The notes: generated by a model from the letters alone, not told the origin. Numbered from the stretch's first letter, positions 47,091 through 57,172 are shown. The stretch: DNA of 64,000 nt from Desulfococcus multivorans (GCF_001854245.1 NZ_CP015381.1:1484001-1548000); one strand, 5' to 3'. Translations and numbers: made by a program.

Positions 47091-47876
47091 ATGCGTTTTC
47101 TCCTATACAACATCGCTTACGGCACAGGCGTTGGGACGCGACTTCATTTTCCGTTTCCATTCGCCGGACACCTCAAGAACACCGGAAAAAACCTCGAGCA
47201 GATTTCAGATTTCATCCGGTCGGTCGATCCGGATATCGTCGGTTTGGTCGAGGTGGACAGCGGTTCGTTTCGGTCGGGCAACGGCAATCAGGCCGAAAGG
47301 CTTGCTTACGGACTCAACTATCATCATGTCTTCGAATCCAAGTATTTTGAACAATCAATGGCACAGAAGGTGCCGGTCCTCAACAAGCAGGGCAACGCCG
47401 TCCTTTTGAATCAGGCCTTTCGCTACCGCCGATGTCATTACTTCAGCGTCGGCGTCAAGCGCCTGGTGATCGAGGTGGGGCTTGAGGATGTCGTGGTTTT
47501 CCTGGTGCACCTCTCTTTGAAATTCCGTCACCGGCAGTATCAGCTGGCGGAGCTGTATGCCATGGTGCGGGCCGTGGACCAGCCGGTGATCGTGGCGGGC
47601 GATTTCAATGCCTTCTGGGGTGATAGGGAACTTCAGCTTTTCCTGGCTGCAACGAACCTGAAGACCGCCAACGGTCTGGCGGAACCGTCCTATCCCAGCC
47701 GCGCTCCCCGAAAGCAATTGGATTTCATTTTCCACAGCCCTGAAATTCATACCACGGGATTCGAGATTCCCGCAGTACGTCTTTCCGATCATGCGCCCCT
47801 TATCTGGGATTTCGAAGTGGCGGGCATCGACAGCTGCCGTCCCGCGGCGCTACAAGCCGTGGGAGGGATCCGATGA
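47091..47876 (+). CDS. Endonuclease/exonuclease/phosphatase family hydrolase
   Basis: 261 residues. It opens MRFLLYNIAYGTG with the EEP Asn, then DIVGLVEVDSGSF carries the metal-binding Glu, VIVAGDFNAFWGD the central Asp-Asn, and the end LSDHAPLIWDF the catalytic Asp-His. The family cleaves phosphodiesters in nucleic acids or lipids; no substrate is obvious. The ATG at 47091 has AAGGA 6 nt upstream. Overlaps the M18 aminopeptidase gene by 4 nt (ATGA). Confidence 0.85.
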   Translation: MRFLLYNIAYGTGVGTRLHFPFPFAGHLKNTGKNLEQISDFIRSVDPDIVGLVEVDSGSFRSGNGNQAERLAYGLNYHHVFESKYFEQSMAQKVPVLNKQGNAVLLNQAFRYRRCHYFSVGVKRLVIEVGLEDVVVFLVHLSLKFRHRQYQLAELYAMVRAVDQPVIVAGDFNAFWGDRELQLFLAATNLKTANGLAEPSYPSRAPRKQLDFIFHSPEIHTTGFEIPAVRLSDHAPLIWDFEVAGIDSCRPAALQAVGGIR

Positions 47877-49186
47877 AAGAGAACGTGTTCAACCGTAACC
47901 TCCTCAAATTCATTAAACATTCACCGACTCCTTTTCATGCCGTGGCCCAAATGGTCGAAATGCTGGATGGATATGGATATGTCCGTCTGCGGGAAGGAGA
48001 CGCTTGGAAGCTCGAGAAGATGGGGCGTTACTACGTTACACGCAATGATTCGGCGCTGATTGCCTTTACGGCGGGGGGTCTGGACTGGCCCCGGAGCGGG
48101 ATTCGCATGGTCGGCGCCCACACCGACAGTCCCTGCCTCAAGGTCAAACCCCGACCCGAGATGCTCCGGCATTCTTTTCTGCAACTGGGGGTTGAGGTTT
48201 ATGGCGGGGCCCTGCTCAATCCCTGGTTCGATCGGGATCTCTCCCTGGCAGGTCGGGTAACGGTTCTCACCGCCGCCGGAACCATCAAAAACGTCTTGTG
48301 CGATTTTGGAGATCCGGTGGCTGTCATCCCCAGTCTGGCCATCCACTTGGATCGGGAAGCGAACAAGGACAAGAGTGTCAATCCCCAGGAGGAACTGCCG
48401 CCGCTCCTGTTGCAGATGGACGAGGACGCCCGGAGCGATCTCTTCTTCCGGGACATTCTGCTTGACCGCCTCAAGAGAGCCGATCCGACCCTCGATGCCG
48501 TCGAGGTTCTTGATTTCGAGATCAGTCTTTATGATACGCACCCCCCGGCTTTGGCAGGTTTAAACCGCGATTTTATCGTCGGCGCACGGTTGGACAACCT
48601 CCTCAGCTGTTACACCGGCCTCGCGGCACTTCTGGCGTCTTCCGGGAAGCAGCCGGCTCTTCTGGTGTGCAACGACCATGAAGAGGTGGGGAGCGCATCG
48701 ACGACGGGGGCGCAGGGAACCTTCCTGGAGGCGTTGCTGACACGAATTCTGCCCGCACCGGAAGACCGCCTTCGGGCGCTGGACCGTTCCATGATGGTTT
48801 CGGCAGACGCTGCCCACGGCATTCATCCCAATTATACCGGAAAATACGACGGCAACCACGGCCCATTGCTTAACCGCGGGCCTGTCGTCAAGATCAACGC
48901 CGGAAAGCGATATGCCACCGACAGTGAAACAGCGGCGGTGTTCCGCTGCGTAGCACATCGTTTGGAGATCCCGGTCCAGGATTTTGTGATGCGCAGCGAC
49001 CTGGCCTGCGGCAGTACGATCGGGCCGCTTACGGCTACCCGGATCGGTGTGAGAACCGTGGATGCAGGCGTCCCGATTTTTGCCATGCACTCCATTCGGG
49101 AGACCGCCGGAGCCCATGACGGCTACCACCTTTTCCGTGTGATTCATGCATTTTTTCAGACGGAGGATCTCTCGGCTCCGGCATAG
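47873..49186 (+). CDS. M18-family aminopeptidase
   Basis: 437 residues. Zinc-site motifs appear in order: GAHTDSPCLKVKP (His and metal), CNDHEEVGSAST (catalytic Glu and metal Glu), SADAAHGIHPNY and the C-terminal MHSIRETAG. Family members are dodecameric cytoplasmic enzymes that remove acidic or neutral N-terminal residues. It is coupled to the EEP gene by a 4-nt overlap. Confidence 0.92.
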   Translation: MKENVFNRNLLKFIKHSPTPFHAVAQMVEMLDGYGYVRLREGDAWKLEKMGRYYVTRNDSALIAFTAGGLDWPRSGIRMVGAHTDSPCLKVKPRPEMLRHSFLQLGVEVYGGALLNPWFDRDLSLAGRVTVLTAAGTIKNVLCDFGDPVAVIPSLAIHLDREANKDKSVNPQEELPPLLLQMDEDARSDLFFRDILLDRLKRADPTLDAVEVLDFEISLYDTHPPALAGLNRDFIVGARLDNLLSCYTGLAALLASSGKQPALLVCNDHEEVGSASTTGAQGTFLEALLTRILPAPEDRLRALDRSMMVSADAAHGIHPNYTGKYDGNHGPLLNRGPVVKINAGKRYATDSETAAVFRCVAHRLEIPVQDFVMRSDLACGSTIGPLTATRIGVRTVDAGVPIFAMHSIRETAGAHDGYHLFRVIHAFFQTEDLSAPA

Positions 49187-49321
49187 ACCGCCGGGTTTCA
49201 TGCCCTCGCGATCCAAAGGTCGAAACGGACCGCCGTTGCGCCGTCGCCATGACGTCCCTATATTTTTTCGAGAGACACCGATTGGTTATCGGAATGCGGC
49301 TGATGGAACCGAGGAGGAGCC

Positions 49322-51412
49322 ATGTCTGTCAATCAACTTATTCATGAGAAAAGCCCTTATTTGCTTCAGCACGCCCATAATCCGGTGGACTGGTATCCCT
49401 GGTCCGAGGCGGCGTTCCAAAAAGCCCGGGATGAGGACAAACCGATTTTTCTCTCCATCGGATACGCTACATGTCACTGGTGCCATGTCATGGAAAGGGA
49501 ATCGTTCGAGGACGAAGCGGCAGCCGCGCTGCTGAACGAGACCTTTGTCTGCATCAAGGTGGACCGGGAGGAGCGACCGGATATTGACGCCGTGTACATG
49601 GCCGCCTGTCAGATGCTGTCGGGAAAGGGCGGGTGGCCCCTGACCATTCTGATGACTTCGGAAAAACGGCCGTTTTTCGCGGGCACTTATATTCCCAGGG
49701 AATCCCGCCTTGGACATGCGGGGCTGACGGCACTCTGCCGGCATGTCCGGAAGATGTGGCTTTCGGATCGGAGCCGGATTCTGGATTCGGCCGGCATGGT
49801 GACCGGCCGCCTGGGACAGGCCTTCGTTTTTACGGCCGATGAGCCTGTAGCCCTGCCGGCATTGAACCACGCCGCCCTTCAGATGGAAAAAAGCTTTGAC
49901 GAGCAAAACGGCGGGTTCAACCCGCCCCCGAAATTTCCCACGCCCCATCGGCTCCTTTTCCTGATGCGCCACCACTACCTGACGGGAAACCGGAAATCCC
50001 TCGATATGGTCGCAAAAACCCTTGCGGCCATGCGTCGGGGCGGGGTGTGGGATCACGTGGGGTTCGGATTCCACCGGTATTCCACCGATGCCCGATGGAT
50101 TGTCCCTCATTTCGAAAAAATGCTTTATGATCAGGCGTTTCTGGCCATAGCCTACCTCGAGGCCGCTCAACTGACCGGTGATGCCGCGTTCTCTCGAACG
50201 GCGGAGGAGGTTTTTACCTACGTGCTGCGGGATATGACGGCAGACGGTGGCGGATTTTATGCTGCGGAAGACGCTGACAGCGAAGGCGAGGAGGGACGTT
50301 TCTATGTCTGGACGACGGCCGAACTCGCGTCGATCCTGGGACCGGATGCAGCCGATATTTGGGGGAAGGTTCTGTCGTTTTCGGCGGACGGCAATTTTGC
50401 GGAGGAAGCCACCGGCCGTCGTTCCGGTGCCAACATCCCTCACCTGACCCGATCCATGGCATCCTGGGCGGAGATTCTCGAGGTGGACGAAGCTGCGATG
50501 ACCGCAAGGTGGGAGGACATCCGGCTCAAAATGTTCGCCCATCGGGAGAAGCGAATCCATCCCCTGAAAGATGACAAGATTCTGGCTGACTGGAACGGGC
50601 TCATGATCGCCGCCCTGGCCACAGGGGCCAGGATTTTGGGAAAGCCTGAATATGCAAAGGCCGCAGAAAAGGCCGTTCGGTTCATCGAGGCGTACATGAC
50701 GACCCCGGAAGGGCGGCTTCTGCATCGCTATCGTAACGGAGAGGCGGGCATCGCCGCCCAGGCCGACGATTACGCCTTTTTAATCTGGGGTCTTCTGGCG
50801 CTGTATCGCACCACCTTTGATCCCGGCCACCTGGAGTGGGGCCTCCGACTTCAGAAGCAGATGCTCGACGATTTCTGGGATGCCCACAACGGGGGCTTTT
50901 TCCTGACCGCCGAGACCGAAAAGGATCTCCCTGTTCGCCCCAGGGAACTCTATGACGGGGCAGTGCCGTCGGCCAATTCCGTGTCGCTGACAAACCTGAC
51001 GCTCCTGTTCAGGCTTACCGGAAACGTGCGTTGGGCGGAATGTGCGGATCTGCTGTCCCGAGCCTTCGCGGGCTCCGTCAAGGCCAATCCGTCCGCCTTT
51101 ACCCATTATCTTCTGGGTATGGCCATGCTCATCCGACCCGGCCGCGACGTCGTGGTGGTGGGAGGCGATGATGCAAGCACCAGGGAAATGTTGGCGGTGT
51201 TGGACGATGCTTATTCCCCCCACGAGACGGTGCTTTACAAGAGTCGGGAAAATGCCGTTCGTTTGAAGGGGGTGGCCGAATTTACCAAACCGCTCGATAT
51301 GGTGGACGGTCGGGCGACGGCGTATGTCTGCAGCGATGGCGCCTGCAATTGGCCGATAACGGATCCCCGTCTTCTCAAAAAGGGAGCGCGGCGGGGTGCG
51401 TCTGATGTATAG
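49322..51412 (+). CDS. DUF255/YyaL thioredoxin-domain protein
   Basis: 696 residues. The N-terminal thioredoxin-like domain has [18 protein letters not shown], with CxxC-type CHWC. An (alpha/alpha)6 barrel-like region like N-acylglucosamine epimerases follows ([20 protein letters not shown] and [16 protein letters not shown]). This is the conserved YyaL/SSP411 architecture, of unclear biochemical role. The start follows GGAGGAG by 4 nt. The next gene is separated by a MITE copy. Confidence 0.92.
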   Translation: MSVNQLIHEKSPYLLQHAHNPVDWYPWSEAAFQKARDEDKPIFLSIGYATCHWCHVMERESFEDEAAAALLNETFVCIKVDREERPDIDAVYMAACQMLSGKGGWPLTILMTSEKRPFFAGTYIPRESRLGHAGLTALCRHVRKMWLSDRSRILDSAGMVTGRLGQAFVFTADEPVALPALNHAALQMEKSFDEQNGGFNPPPKFPTPHRLLFLMRHHYLTGNRKSLDMVAKTLAAMRRGGVWDHVGFGFHRYSTDARWIVPHFEKMLYDQAFLAIAYLEAAQLTGDAAFSRTAEEVFTYVLRDMTADGGGFYAAEDADSEGEEGRFYVWTTAELASILGPDAADIWGKVLSFSADGNFAEEATGRRSGANIPHLTRSMASWAEILEVDEAAMTARWEDIRLKMFAHREKRIHPLKDDKILADWNGLMIAALATGARILGKPEYAKAAEKAVRFIEAYMTTPEGRLLHRYRNGEAGIAAQADDYAFLIWGLLALYRTTFDPGHLEWGLRLQKQMLDDFWDAHNGGFFLTAETEKDLPVRPRELYDGAVPSANSVSLTNLTLLFRLTGNVRWAECADLLSRAFAGSVKANPSAFTHYLLGMAMLIRPGRDVVVVGGDDASTREMLAVLDDAYSPHETVLYKSRENAVRLKGVAEFTKPLDMVDGRATAYVCSDGACNWPITDPRLLKKGARRGASDV

Positions 51413-51483
51413 GAGGCGGCCGGCCGCCTGGGATATGTCGATGAGCGCGGATAACATTGCATCCGGCGATGGTCAGTTACAAC

Positions 51484-51572
51484 TTCAACTTTCGACTTTC
51501 ATGCTGGTGACCGGAAAGAGGTGCCGGGCCGTATCCTCCCGGCACCGGCCTGTATGAAAGTCGAAAGTTGAG
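51484..51572 (+). mobile_element. MITE copy E
   Basis: 89 bp, perfect 18-bp arms of the consensus type. Flanked by the 7-bp direct repeat TTACAAC at 51477-51483 and 51573-51579. An inner hairpin, GGTGCCGGG against CCCGGCACC, lies in the core. It lies 30 bp upstream of the rhodanese-ferritin gene, before its ribosome-binding site. Confidence 0.9.
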
Positions 51573-51602
51573 TTACAACAGGGGAGGAGAGGAGAAAGGT
51601 AG

Positions 51603-52442
51603 ATGGATGAACCCGAGGTCAAGGCCCTGACCCCCGATCAGCTGAAGGACTTGATGGCCAAATGGGATGAAGAGAATTATCTGTTGGTTGATGTGCGGCA
51701 GCCCTTTGAATATGCCGAGGGGCATATTCCCGGCGCGAGCCTTTTCCCCCTCATGGATCTGCATGCTCGCGTGTTCGACCTGCCGAACGATCGGGAATTG
51801 GTGTTCTATTGTCACAGCGGAGGTCGATCGGCCTTTGCCGCCGACCTCGCGGCCGAAGCGGAGGTGACGAGGGGGGGCGTCTACCATCTCGATGGCGGCC
51901 TCATGGCATGGGACGGTCGAATGCTTCCGGATTACCCCCGGGTACAGGTCTTCGACAGGGAGAGAAGCTCCGCGGAACTTCTGATGATCGCCATGAACCT
52001 CGAGAAGGGTGCTTTTCGATTCTACGCCTATGCTGTGGAAAAATTCGGGGATGCGCCTTTTATCGACACCATGAAAGACCTGTCAGCGGCGGAAAAGGGA
52101 CATGCCCGAACGATCTATCGCTTCTGGGAGCGTGTCGCCGCGTCCAAATCGTCCTTTGAGGCGCTTTTCGAGAGCCTCGGGGGCGAAATTCTGGAAGGCG
52201 GCAGAGACTTGAAAACCGCGATTGATCAAGTGGACAGACTGGAACATGGACGTCGCGATTCTTGTATGGCCTTGATGGAGTTCGCTATGACCATCGAGTA
52301 TTCGGCCTATGACCTCTACCGGACCATGGCCCTGAAAAGCGAGGATTCAGCGGCCCGGGATGCCTTCTGGCGAATTGCCCAGGCGGAAAAGGGGCATATG
52401 CGCATGCTCGGCGAGGCCGTCTCCCTTTGCGCCGAAACCTGA
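51603..52442 (+). CDS. Rhodanese-ferritin-like fusion
   Basis: 279 residues. Residues about 10-105 are a rhodanese domain with active-site Cys70 in FYCHSGGRS and the opening LVDVRQPFEYAEGHIPGA. Residues about 120-275 are a four-helix ferritin-like/rubrerythrin unit with two ExxH-type pairs (AAEKGHARTIYRFW and AQAEKGHMRML) that likely bind two irons. The fusion suggests sulfur transfer combined with peroxide or iron handling. GGAGGAGAGGAG precedes the ATG. Confidence 0.85.
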   Translation: MDEPEVKALTPDQLKDLMAKWDEENYLLVDVRQPFEYAEGHIPGASLFPLMDLHARVFDLPNDRELVFYCHSGGRSAFAADLAAEAEVTRGGVYHLDGGLMAWDGRMLPDYPRVQVFDRERSSAELLMIAMNLEKGAFRFYAYAVEKFGDAPFIDTMKDLSAAEKGHARTIYRFWERVAASKSSFEALFESLGGEILEGGRDLKTAIDQVDRLEHGRRDSCMALMEFAMTIEYSAYDLYRTMALKSEDSAARDAFWRIAQAEKGHMRMLGEAVSLCAET

Positions 52443-52488
52443 TGGCCTCGGGGCGTCTTGATGGTGAGGCCGCGGATGCCTTCAGCCA

Positions 52489-54330
52489 TCAATTCCGCCG
52501 GGCTTCTGAAACCGGGTCCATTTCCCGACGTTCTCTGGAGAAGCCGGCACGCTGGGCTTCATAGAGGGAGGGGATGGCGATTCCCGGGCGGTTGAGGCCC
52601 TCCACGCTGAGCCACTCGTTTTTGCGATCCAGGATGCTTCCGCCGATGGTGATCGGATTGCCGCCCGACCTTCGGATGCCGATAAAGAAGGCTTGAGGGA
52701 GATGTTCGTGCATGGTTCGGGGCGTACCCGACGAGGTGCCTTGATAGGCGTAGGTGCAGACGAATTCGCCGTCGGTGTTTTGCCCATAACAGCGCATTTG
52801 TCGGGGGGCCTCGATGTTCCAGAAAACGTTCCGGACTCCTGCATGCGGCAGAACGCTCATATCCCCGCCCGGGCAGACATAAAACCCTCGCAGGCAATCG
52901 AACAGGTTCTCGAAGGGAAATATGCCGTGGAAATCGATGACGGCATCCGTGGCCGTTTCGTCGTCCCGACCGTCGTAATGGATTTCGCAGTCGGTTACGA
53001 CATTGCCCGAGGCCATCATGGTAAGGGTTACCGGGTGGACCATCCGGGCGAAGAAATCCGCACCGGAGACCAGGACGTCGTTGCTTCGACCGATGGTGAT
53101 ACCCGCGTGGGCGTCGAGCCCATCGAAGCGAACGTCCTGGACGCTCAGGTTCGTCGAATGGCTGATGATAATACCCTGGGTCAGGTCCTTGAAGGTGACG
53201 TTTCGAACCCATCCGTCCAGAGCGTAGCTCATCCAGAGGCCGTTCCAGAGATAGTCCTGCTCCCGTGCCGTGCGGATGACGGCGCCGTCCGTTCCCACAT
53301 GGGGTTTGTGGTGTCGATAGTTCCCCGGCCACCGGCTTTCGATCCTGAGATTTTCGATGCCGACGCCTGAAACGCCCCTGAAAGCGTATATCCGAGGCTG
53401 GTAGCGCAGCCACTGATCGAATCGGGCCGGGTTGGTCAGGCGGACGGTGTGTGCGTCCACGATCTGTGCAATCCGGACAATCCAGGTGAGACGGCGGGCG
53501 GTTTTGCCGAAGGTGTCGGTCTGATCGGCGGTGAGGCGGAAAGGGTGGGTCAGCTGGACGGGAAGGTCCGCTTTTTTCGGATGGGGGTTCCGGGTGTCGA
53601 TAAGGGGATCCTCGAATTCGACGACGACGCTCTGACCCACCGAGAGGCGACTCGTATCCGAAACAGCCACCTGGCGCTCACCCCGCCGCAGATCGCTGAT
53701 GTAGCGGGCGAGAAATTCCCGGTTTTCAGGTCCGATTACCGCCACGGCCGCTCCGCTGCGCGGCTCTTTAAGCGCGGGAACGCTTCCCAGGCGGCGGACC
53801 GTTCCAGCAGGGCCGGGCGAGCCGAGAAACAGGACGGTTCCGTCAGTTCCGTCGCCCTGACCGCGGAGGACCACCTGGTCGCGGGTGATGCGGAGGTAAG
53901 GGGCGTTTCCGGTTTGGCGAATGTCGAATCGCCCTCGAGGCAGAAAAACAACCCCGCCGCCGGCCGCGCCGGCCGTATCGATGGCGGCCTGAATCGCCGC
54001 CGTATCGTCCCGATCGTCTCCGGGAACGGCGCCGAAGCGTTGTTCGGTTACGTCAAACACGGGTCCCGAAACATGGGGAATAGGCCGGTCACCCATGGCA
54101 TATCCGGCGCGGGAAAAATCGGGCAGACCGGATCCGGACGCGCCGATGCGCTGATAGGCCGTCCAGTCGGCGGGTATCCAGGCGTGACCCGCGGCCTTGT
54201 CCATGACCGGTTTGCCGGAAGTCGAATCTTCCGGAGCGGGATCCGACCCTGAAAGGGATCCGGCCATGACAACGATCAGAAAGACGATGATTGCACAGGG
54301 CTTTTGAACGGTGAGGCGGGGCGATGTCAT
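52489..54330 (-). CDS. Secreted right-handed beta-helix (pectate lyase-like) protein
   Basis: 613 residues with a signal peptide (AIIVFLIVVMAGSLSG after a Lys). The start of the mature part, DRDDTAAIQAAIDTAGAAGG then VVFLPRGRFDI, is the Pectate_lyase_3 superfamily opening; later turns such as ISHSTNLSVQDVRFDGLDAH suit a parallel beta-helix. Whether it cleaves polysaccharide is unknown. The ATG at 54330 has GGAG 9 nt upstream. It is convergent with the rhodanese-ferritin gene and divergent from the MBOAT gene, suggesting an exopolysaccharide link. Confidence 0.7.
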   Translation of the reverse strand: MTSPRLTVQKPCAIIVFLIVVMAGSLSGSDPAPEDSTSGKPVMDKAAGHAWIPADWTAYQRIGASGSGLPDFSRAGYAMGDRPIPHVSGPVFDVTEQRFGAVPGDDRDDTAAIQAAIDTAGAAGGGVVFLPRGRFDIRQTGNAPYLRITRDQVVLRGQGDGTDGTVLFLGSPGPAGTVRRLGSVPALKEPRSGAAVAVIGPENREFLARYISDLRRGERQVAVSDTSRLSVGQSVVVEFEDPLIDTRNPHPKKADLPVQLTHPFRLTADQTDTFGKTARRLTWIVRIAQIVDAHTVRLTNPARFDQWLRYQPRIYAFRGVSGVGIENLRIESRWPGNYRHHKPHVGTDGAVIRTAREQDYLWNGLWMSYALDGWVRNVTFKDLTQGIIISHSTNLSVQDVRFDGLDAHAGITIGRSNDVLVSGADFFARMVHPVTLTMMASGNVVTDCEIHYDGRDDETATDAVIDFHGIFPFENLFDCLRGFYVCPGGDMSVLPHAGVRNVFWNIEAPRQMRCYGQNTDGEFVCTYAYQGTSSGTPRTMHEHLPQAFFIGIRRSGGNPITIGGSILDRKNEWLSVEGLNRPGIAIPSLYEAQRAGFSRERREMDPVSEARRN

Positions 54331-54618
54331 ATCTTTTGCTCCGAATCTTCGAAAGACGAGCGGTTGTTTTCCGGTACTTGAGTTTAAAAAGAGCATATTC
54401 AGGACCTGCTGTCAACTTCGGAGCACACCGCCGTCGATGCGCGCGTCATTTTGTCGGTAGTGATAAAAAAATCCGGATTTTCGGCAATTTTCCGTTTGAC
54501 GCGTGCACGGCAACCTTTTATAGTCCCCTGACCAATGGATCCGTGCTCCGCAGATCGGACGATTCGTCAGGAACAATGTGGGGAAGGCCCGGTTAATCGA
54601 TAACCCTCTCAAACGGCC

Positions 54619-56061
54619 ATGCTATTCAATTCTCTTCAGTTTGCCGTCTTCTTTATCGTCGTTGTCGGCCTCTATTTCGCGATCCCCCATCGCTTCCGCT
54701 GGATGATGCTGTTGGCGGCGAGTTACTATTTTTATATGTGCTGGAAGGTCGAATACGTCCTTCTCATCATGTTTTCCACCGCCGTCGACTACGTTGCCGG
54801 TCTCCGAATGTCGAAGATTCCCGATCGGCGCGGGCGTCGGAAATACCTGTGGCTCAGCCTCTTCTGTAACCTTGGCATTCTCTTTTTCTACAAGTACTTC
54901 AATTTTCTGAGTCGGTCCGTGACCGGGGTCCTACAGACATGGAACATTTTCTATGAGGCGCCCCTCTTCCATGTGCTGTTGCCGGTGGGGATTTCTTTCT
55001 ACACCTTTCAGACCCTGAGCTACACCATCGATGTTTACAGAGGGCGGATTCCGGCTGAACGACATCTGGGAATTTATGCGCTTTATGTCGCATTCTGGCC
55101 CCAGTTGGTGGCCGGCCCTATCGAGCGTACCCATCATCTTCTGCCCCAATTCCGGGAACGATACGCATTCAACTATGATCGGGTGGTGGGCGGCCTGCGT
55201 CTCATGCTTTGGGGGCTTTTCAAGAAGGTGGCGGTGGCCGATCATCTGGCGGTCTATGTCAATCGTGTATACAACCATGTGGATGACTACCAGGGCCTGC
55301 CCCTCATGACGGCCACATTTTTCTTTGCCGTGCAGATCTATTGCGATTTCTCGGGCTACACCGACATGGCCCGGGGGGCTGCAAGGATCATGGGCTACGA
55401 TCTCATGGAAAACTTTCGGCGGCCTTACTTTTCCAAGTCGATCCGGGAGTTCTGGCAACGCTGGCATATTTCCCTTTCGACCTGGTTCCGGGACTATGTC
55501 TACATCCCTTTGGGCGGCAAACGGGCTTCGACGGAGCGCTGGTATGCCAATCTCTTCGTGACCTTCCTGCTGAGCGGACTCTGGCATGGGGCCAACTGGA
55601 CTTTTGTTATCTGGGGTGCCCTTCACGGCATCTACCTGATCCTGGAGAACCTGACCGGATTTTTTCAGACACGCCTGGCGAATCGTTGGTTTCCCGGCGA
55701 GGGGGCCCTCATGAATCGAGCCGTCCGGGCGAGTCTTACCTTTGCGATGGTCTGCTTTGCCTGGATCTTCTTCCGAGCCAACACGGTGGGTGACGCCTTT
55801 GCCGTTATCGGGAAGATATTTCTGATAGATCTGGAAAACCTTGGGGTTGAGGTGGTCGGATTGACCTCATTTTTTCGGTCGGTGCTGCTGGTGCTCATCC
55901 TCTTTGCGGTGGATGCGGTCGACCGTCGCACGGGGATCCAGACCGCCTTGACCCGACTGCCTGTCGTCGTTCGATGGTCGATCTATACGACGGTGCTCTG
56001 GGCGGTCATGATATCGGGAATTTTCGGCGTGCAGCAAGAGTTTATTTACTTCCAGTTCTGA
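54619..56061 (+). CDS. AlgI-like MBOAT O-acyltransferase
   Basis: 480 residues, about eleven membrane segments. The MBOAT histidines are H323 in GLWHGANWTF and H336 in ALHGIYL. The N-terminal FNSLQFAVFFIVVVGLYFAI and YFNFLSRSV are typical of AlgI/PatA-like exopolysaccharide acyltransferases. It passes acyl groups across the inner membrane to a periplasmic partner, probably the SGNH protein encoded 15 bp downstream. Confidence 0.9.
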   Translation: MLFNSLQFAVFFIVVVGLYFAIPHRFRWMMLLAASYYFYMCWKVEYVLLIMFSTAVDYVAGLRMSKIPDRRGRRKYLWLSLFCNLGILFFYKYFNFLSRSVTGVLQTWNIFYEAPLFHVLLPVGISFYTFQTLSYTIDVYRGRIPAERHLGIYALYVAFWPQLVAGPIERTHHLLPQFRERYAFNYDRVVGGLRLMLWGLFKKVAVADHLAVYVNRVYNHVDDYQGLPLMTATFFFAVQIYCDFSGYTDMARGAARIMGYDLMENFRRPYFSKSIREFWQRWHISLSTWFRDYVYIPLGGKRASTERWYANLFVTFLLSGLWHGANWTFVIWGALHGIYLILENLTGFFQTRLANRWFPGEGALMNRAVRASLTFAMVCFAWIFFRANTVGDAFAVIGKIFLIDLENLGVEVVGLTSFFRSVLLVLILFAVDAVDRRTGIQTALTRLPVVVRWSIYTTVLWAVMISGIFGVQQEFIYFQF

Positions 56062-56076
56062 TGAAACCTCGGATTG

Positions 56077-57042
56077 ATGATGCAGGCAAGAAAATTTTTT
56101 ATCAAAGTGCTGGTCTTCAGCCTTCTCAACGCCGCGATCCTGACCGGCATTCTCCTTTTCTTCTCCGGGCGGCAGCGCGACGTCCGCCTGGACATCGACG
56201 TCACCGAGTCGAATCTCCTCGTGATGGGTGAAAATCAGCATTACGGCGTCGCCATTCTGGGAACCTCCAGAGGCCGGGTGCTTTCCAGGGACGGTCATCA
56301 CCGGATGCTCGAGGCGATCCTGGGCGAGCGGGTCATCAACCTCTCCAAGGGCGGCGGGGGCGGACTCATGCCCGCCGAACTGCACCTTTCTCACTTCTAC
56401 AGCAGAGGAAACACCGTTGACCACATTCTCTACCTCGTGGATCCCTGGGTCTTCTTCTCCGCCATCAATAACGAACACAACGATTTTTTTCTTCGCGACG
56501 AACCCTTCGAACTCTCGATTCTCTGGAAGCTGATTCTGGACCGATACCCCCCGGATCGGATTTTTTCCTACCTGCAGATGATCGCGGTGGACGACTGGGC
56601 GGGAATCTCACGTTACGCCGGCCCAGGGCTCACCAAGGGGACATTGAGGAGAATCGACCGCACGAAACTGGAAGAGGCCCGGCAGCACTATTTAGAACGT
56701 TACGGCAAGGGGAATTTCGAACGCTACAGCCGTTTCGTCGACCGGATCAACGCCATGGCCCTGAAAAACGGAAGCCGGATCACCTACGTGATGCTGCCCC
56801 TTCTGATTCCCGATTTTCCAGGACTGAAAGCCGTGGACCGGAAGCTTTCGGCGGCTGCAGCCGGGGGAGGCCACGTCGGTTACGTGAATCTTGCAACGGC
56901 GATGCAGGATCGGCGTTTTTTCTACGATCACATGCACTTCAACAAGACCGGGATCGCGCATTTCGCTGAAAACGCTCTTGGCCCGATTCTTCGAGGAGAG
57001 GCGCCGACTTTGGAGACGGGCGTTCGATCTGAACCGCAATGA
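56077..57042 (+). CDS. SGNH-like partner of the MBOAT acyltransferase
   Basis: 321 residues with one N-terminal membrane anchor (FFIKVLVFSLLNAAILTGIL). VAILGTSRGRVLSRDGH and GGGGGLMPAELHLSHF hold the nucleophile region; HMHFNKTGIAHFAENA gives the D-H end. It resembles AlgJ/AlgX-type proteins that complete O-acetylation in the periplasm, though the match is by eye. Three possible initiation codons in a row (TTG, ATG, ATG) leave the exact start open. Confidence 0.7.
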   Translation: MMQARKFFIKVLVFSLLNAAILTGILLFFSGRQRDVRLDIDVTESNLLVMGENQHYGVAILGTSRGRVLSRDGHHRMLEAILGERVINLSKGGGGGLMPAELHLSHFYSRGNTVDHILYLVDPWVFFSAINNEHNDFFLRDEPFELSILWKLILDRYPPDRIFSYLQMIAVDDWAGISRYAGPGLTKGTLRRIDRTKLEEARQHYLERYGKGNFERYSRFVDRINAMALKNGSRITYVMLPLLIPDFPGLKAVDRKLSAAAAGGGHVGYVNLATAMQDRRFFYDHMHFNKTGIAHFAENALGPILRGEAPTLETGVRSEPQ

Positions 57043-57048
57043 TCTACA

Positions 57049-57127
57049 CTCAACTTTCGACGTTCACATGACGGCGACCGGAAAGAGGTGCCGGGAAGGT
57101 ACGGGCCCATGAATCCCGAAAGTTGAG
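57049..57127 (+). mobile_element. MITE copy F (diverged)
   Basis: 79 bp. Outer 10 bp of the arms match perfectly (TCAACTTTCG) while the inner positions are degraded. Flanks ATCTACA (57042-57048) and ATGTACA (57128-57134) match at six of seven. The core keeps GACCGGAAAGAGGTGCCGGG. It lies 6 bp after the SGNH stop, between convergent genes. Confidence 0.8.
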
Positions 57128-57172
57128 ATGTACAAATGATGAATGTCCGGAGCCTGTGGTCTGTCTGAGGAT

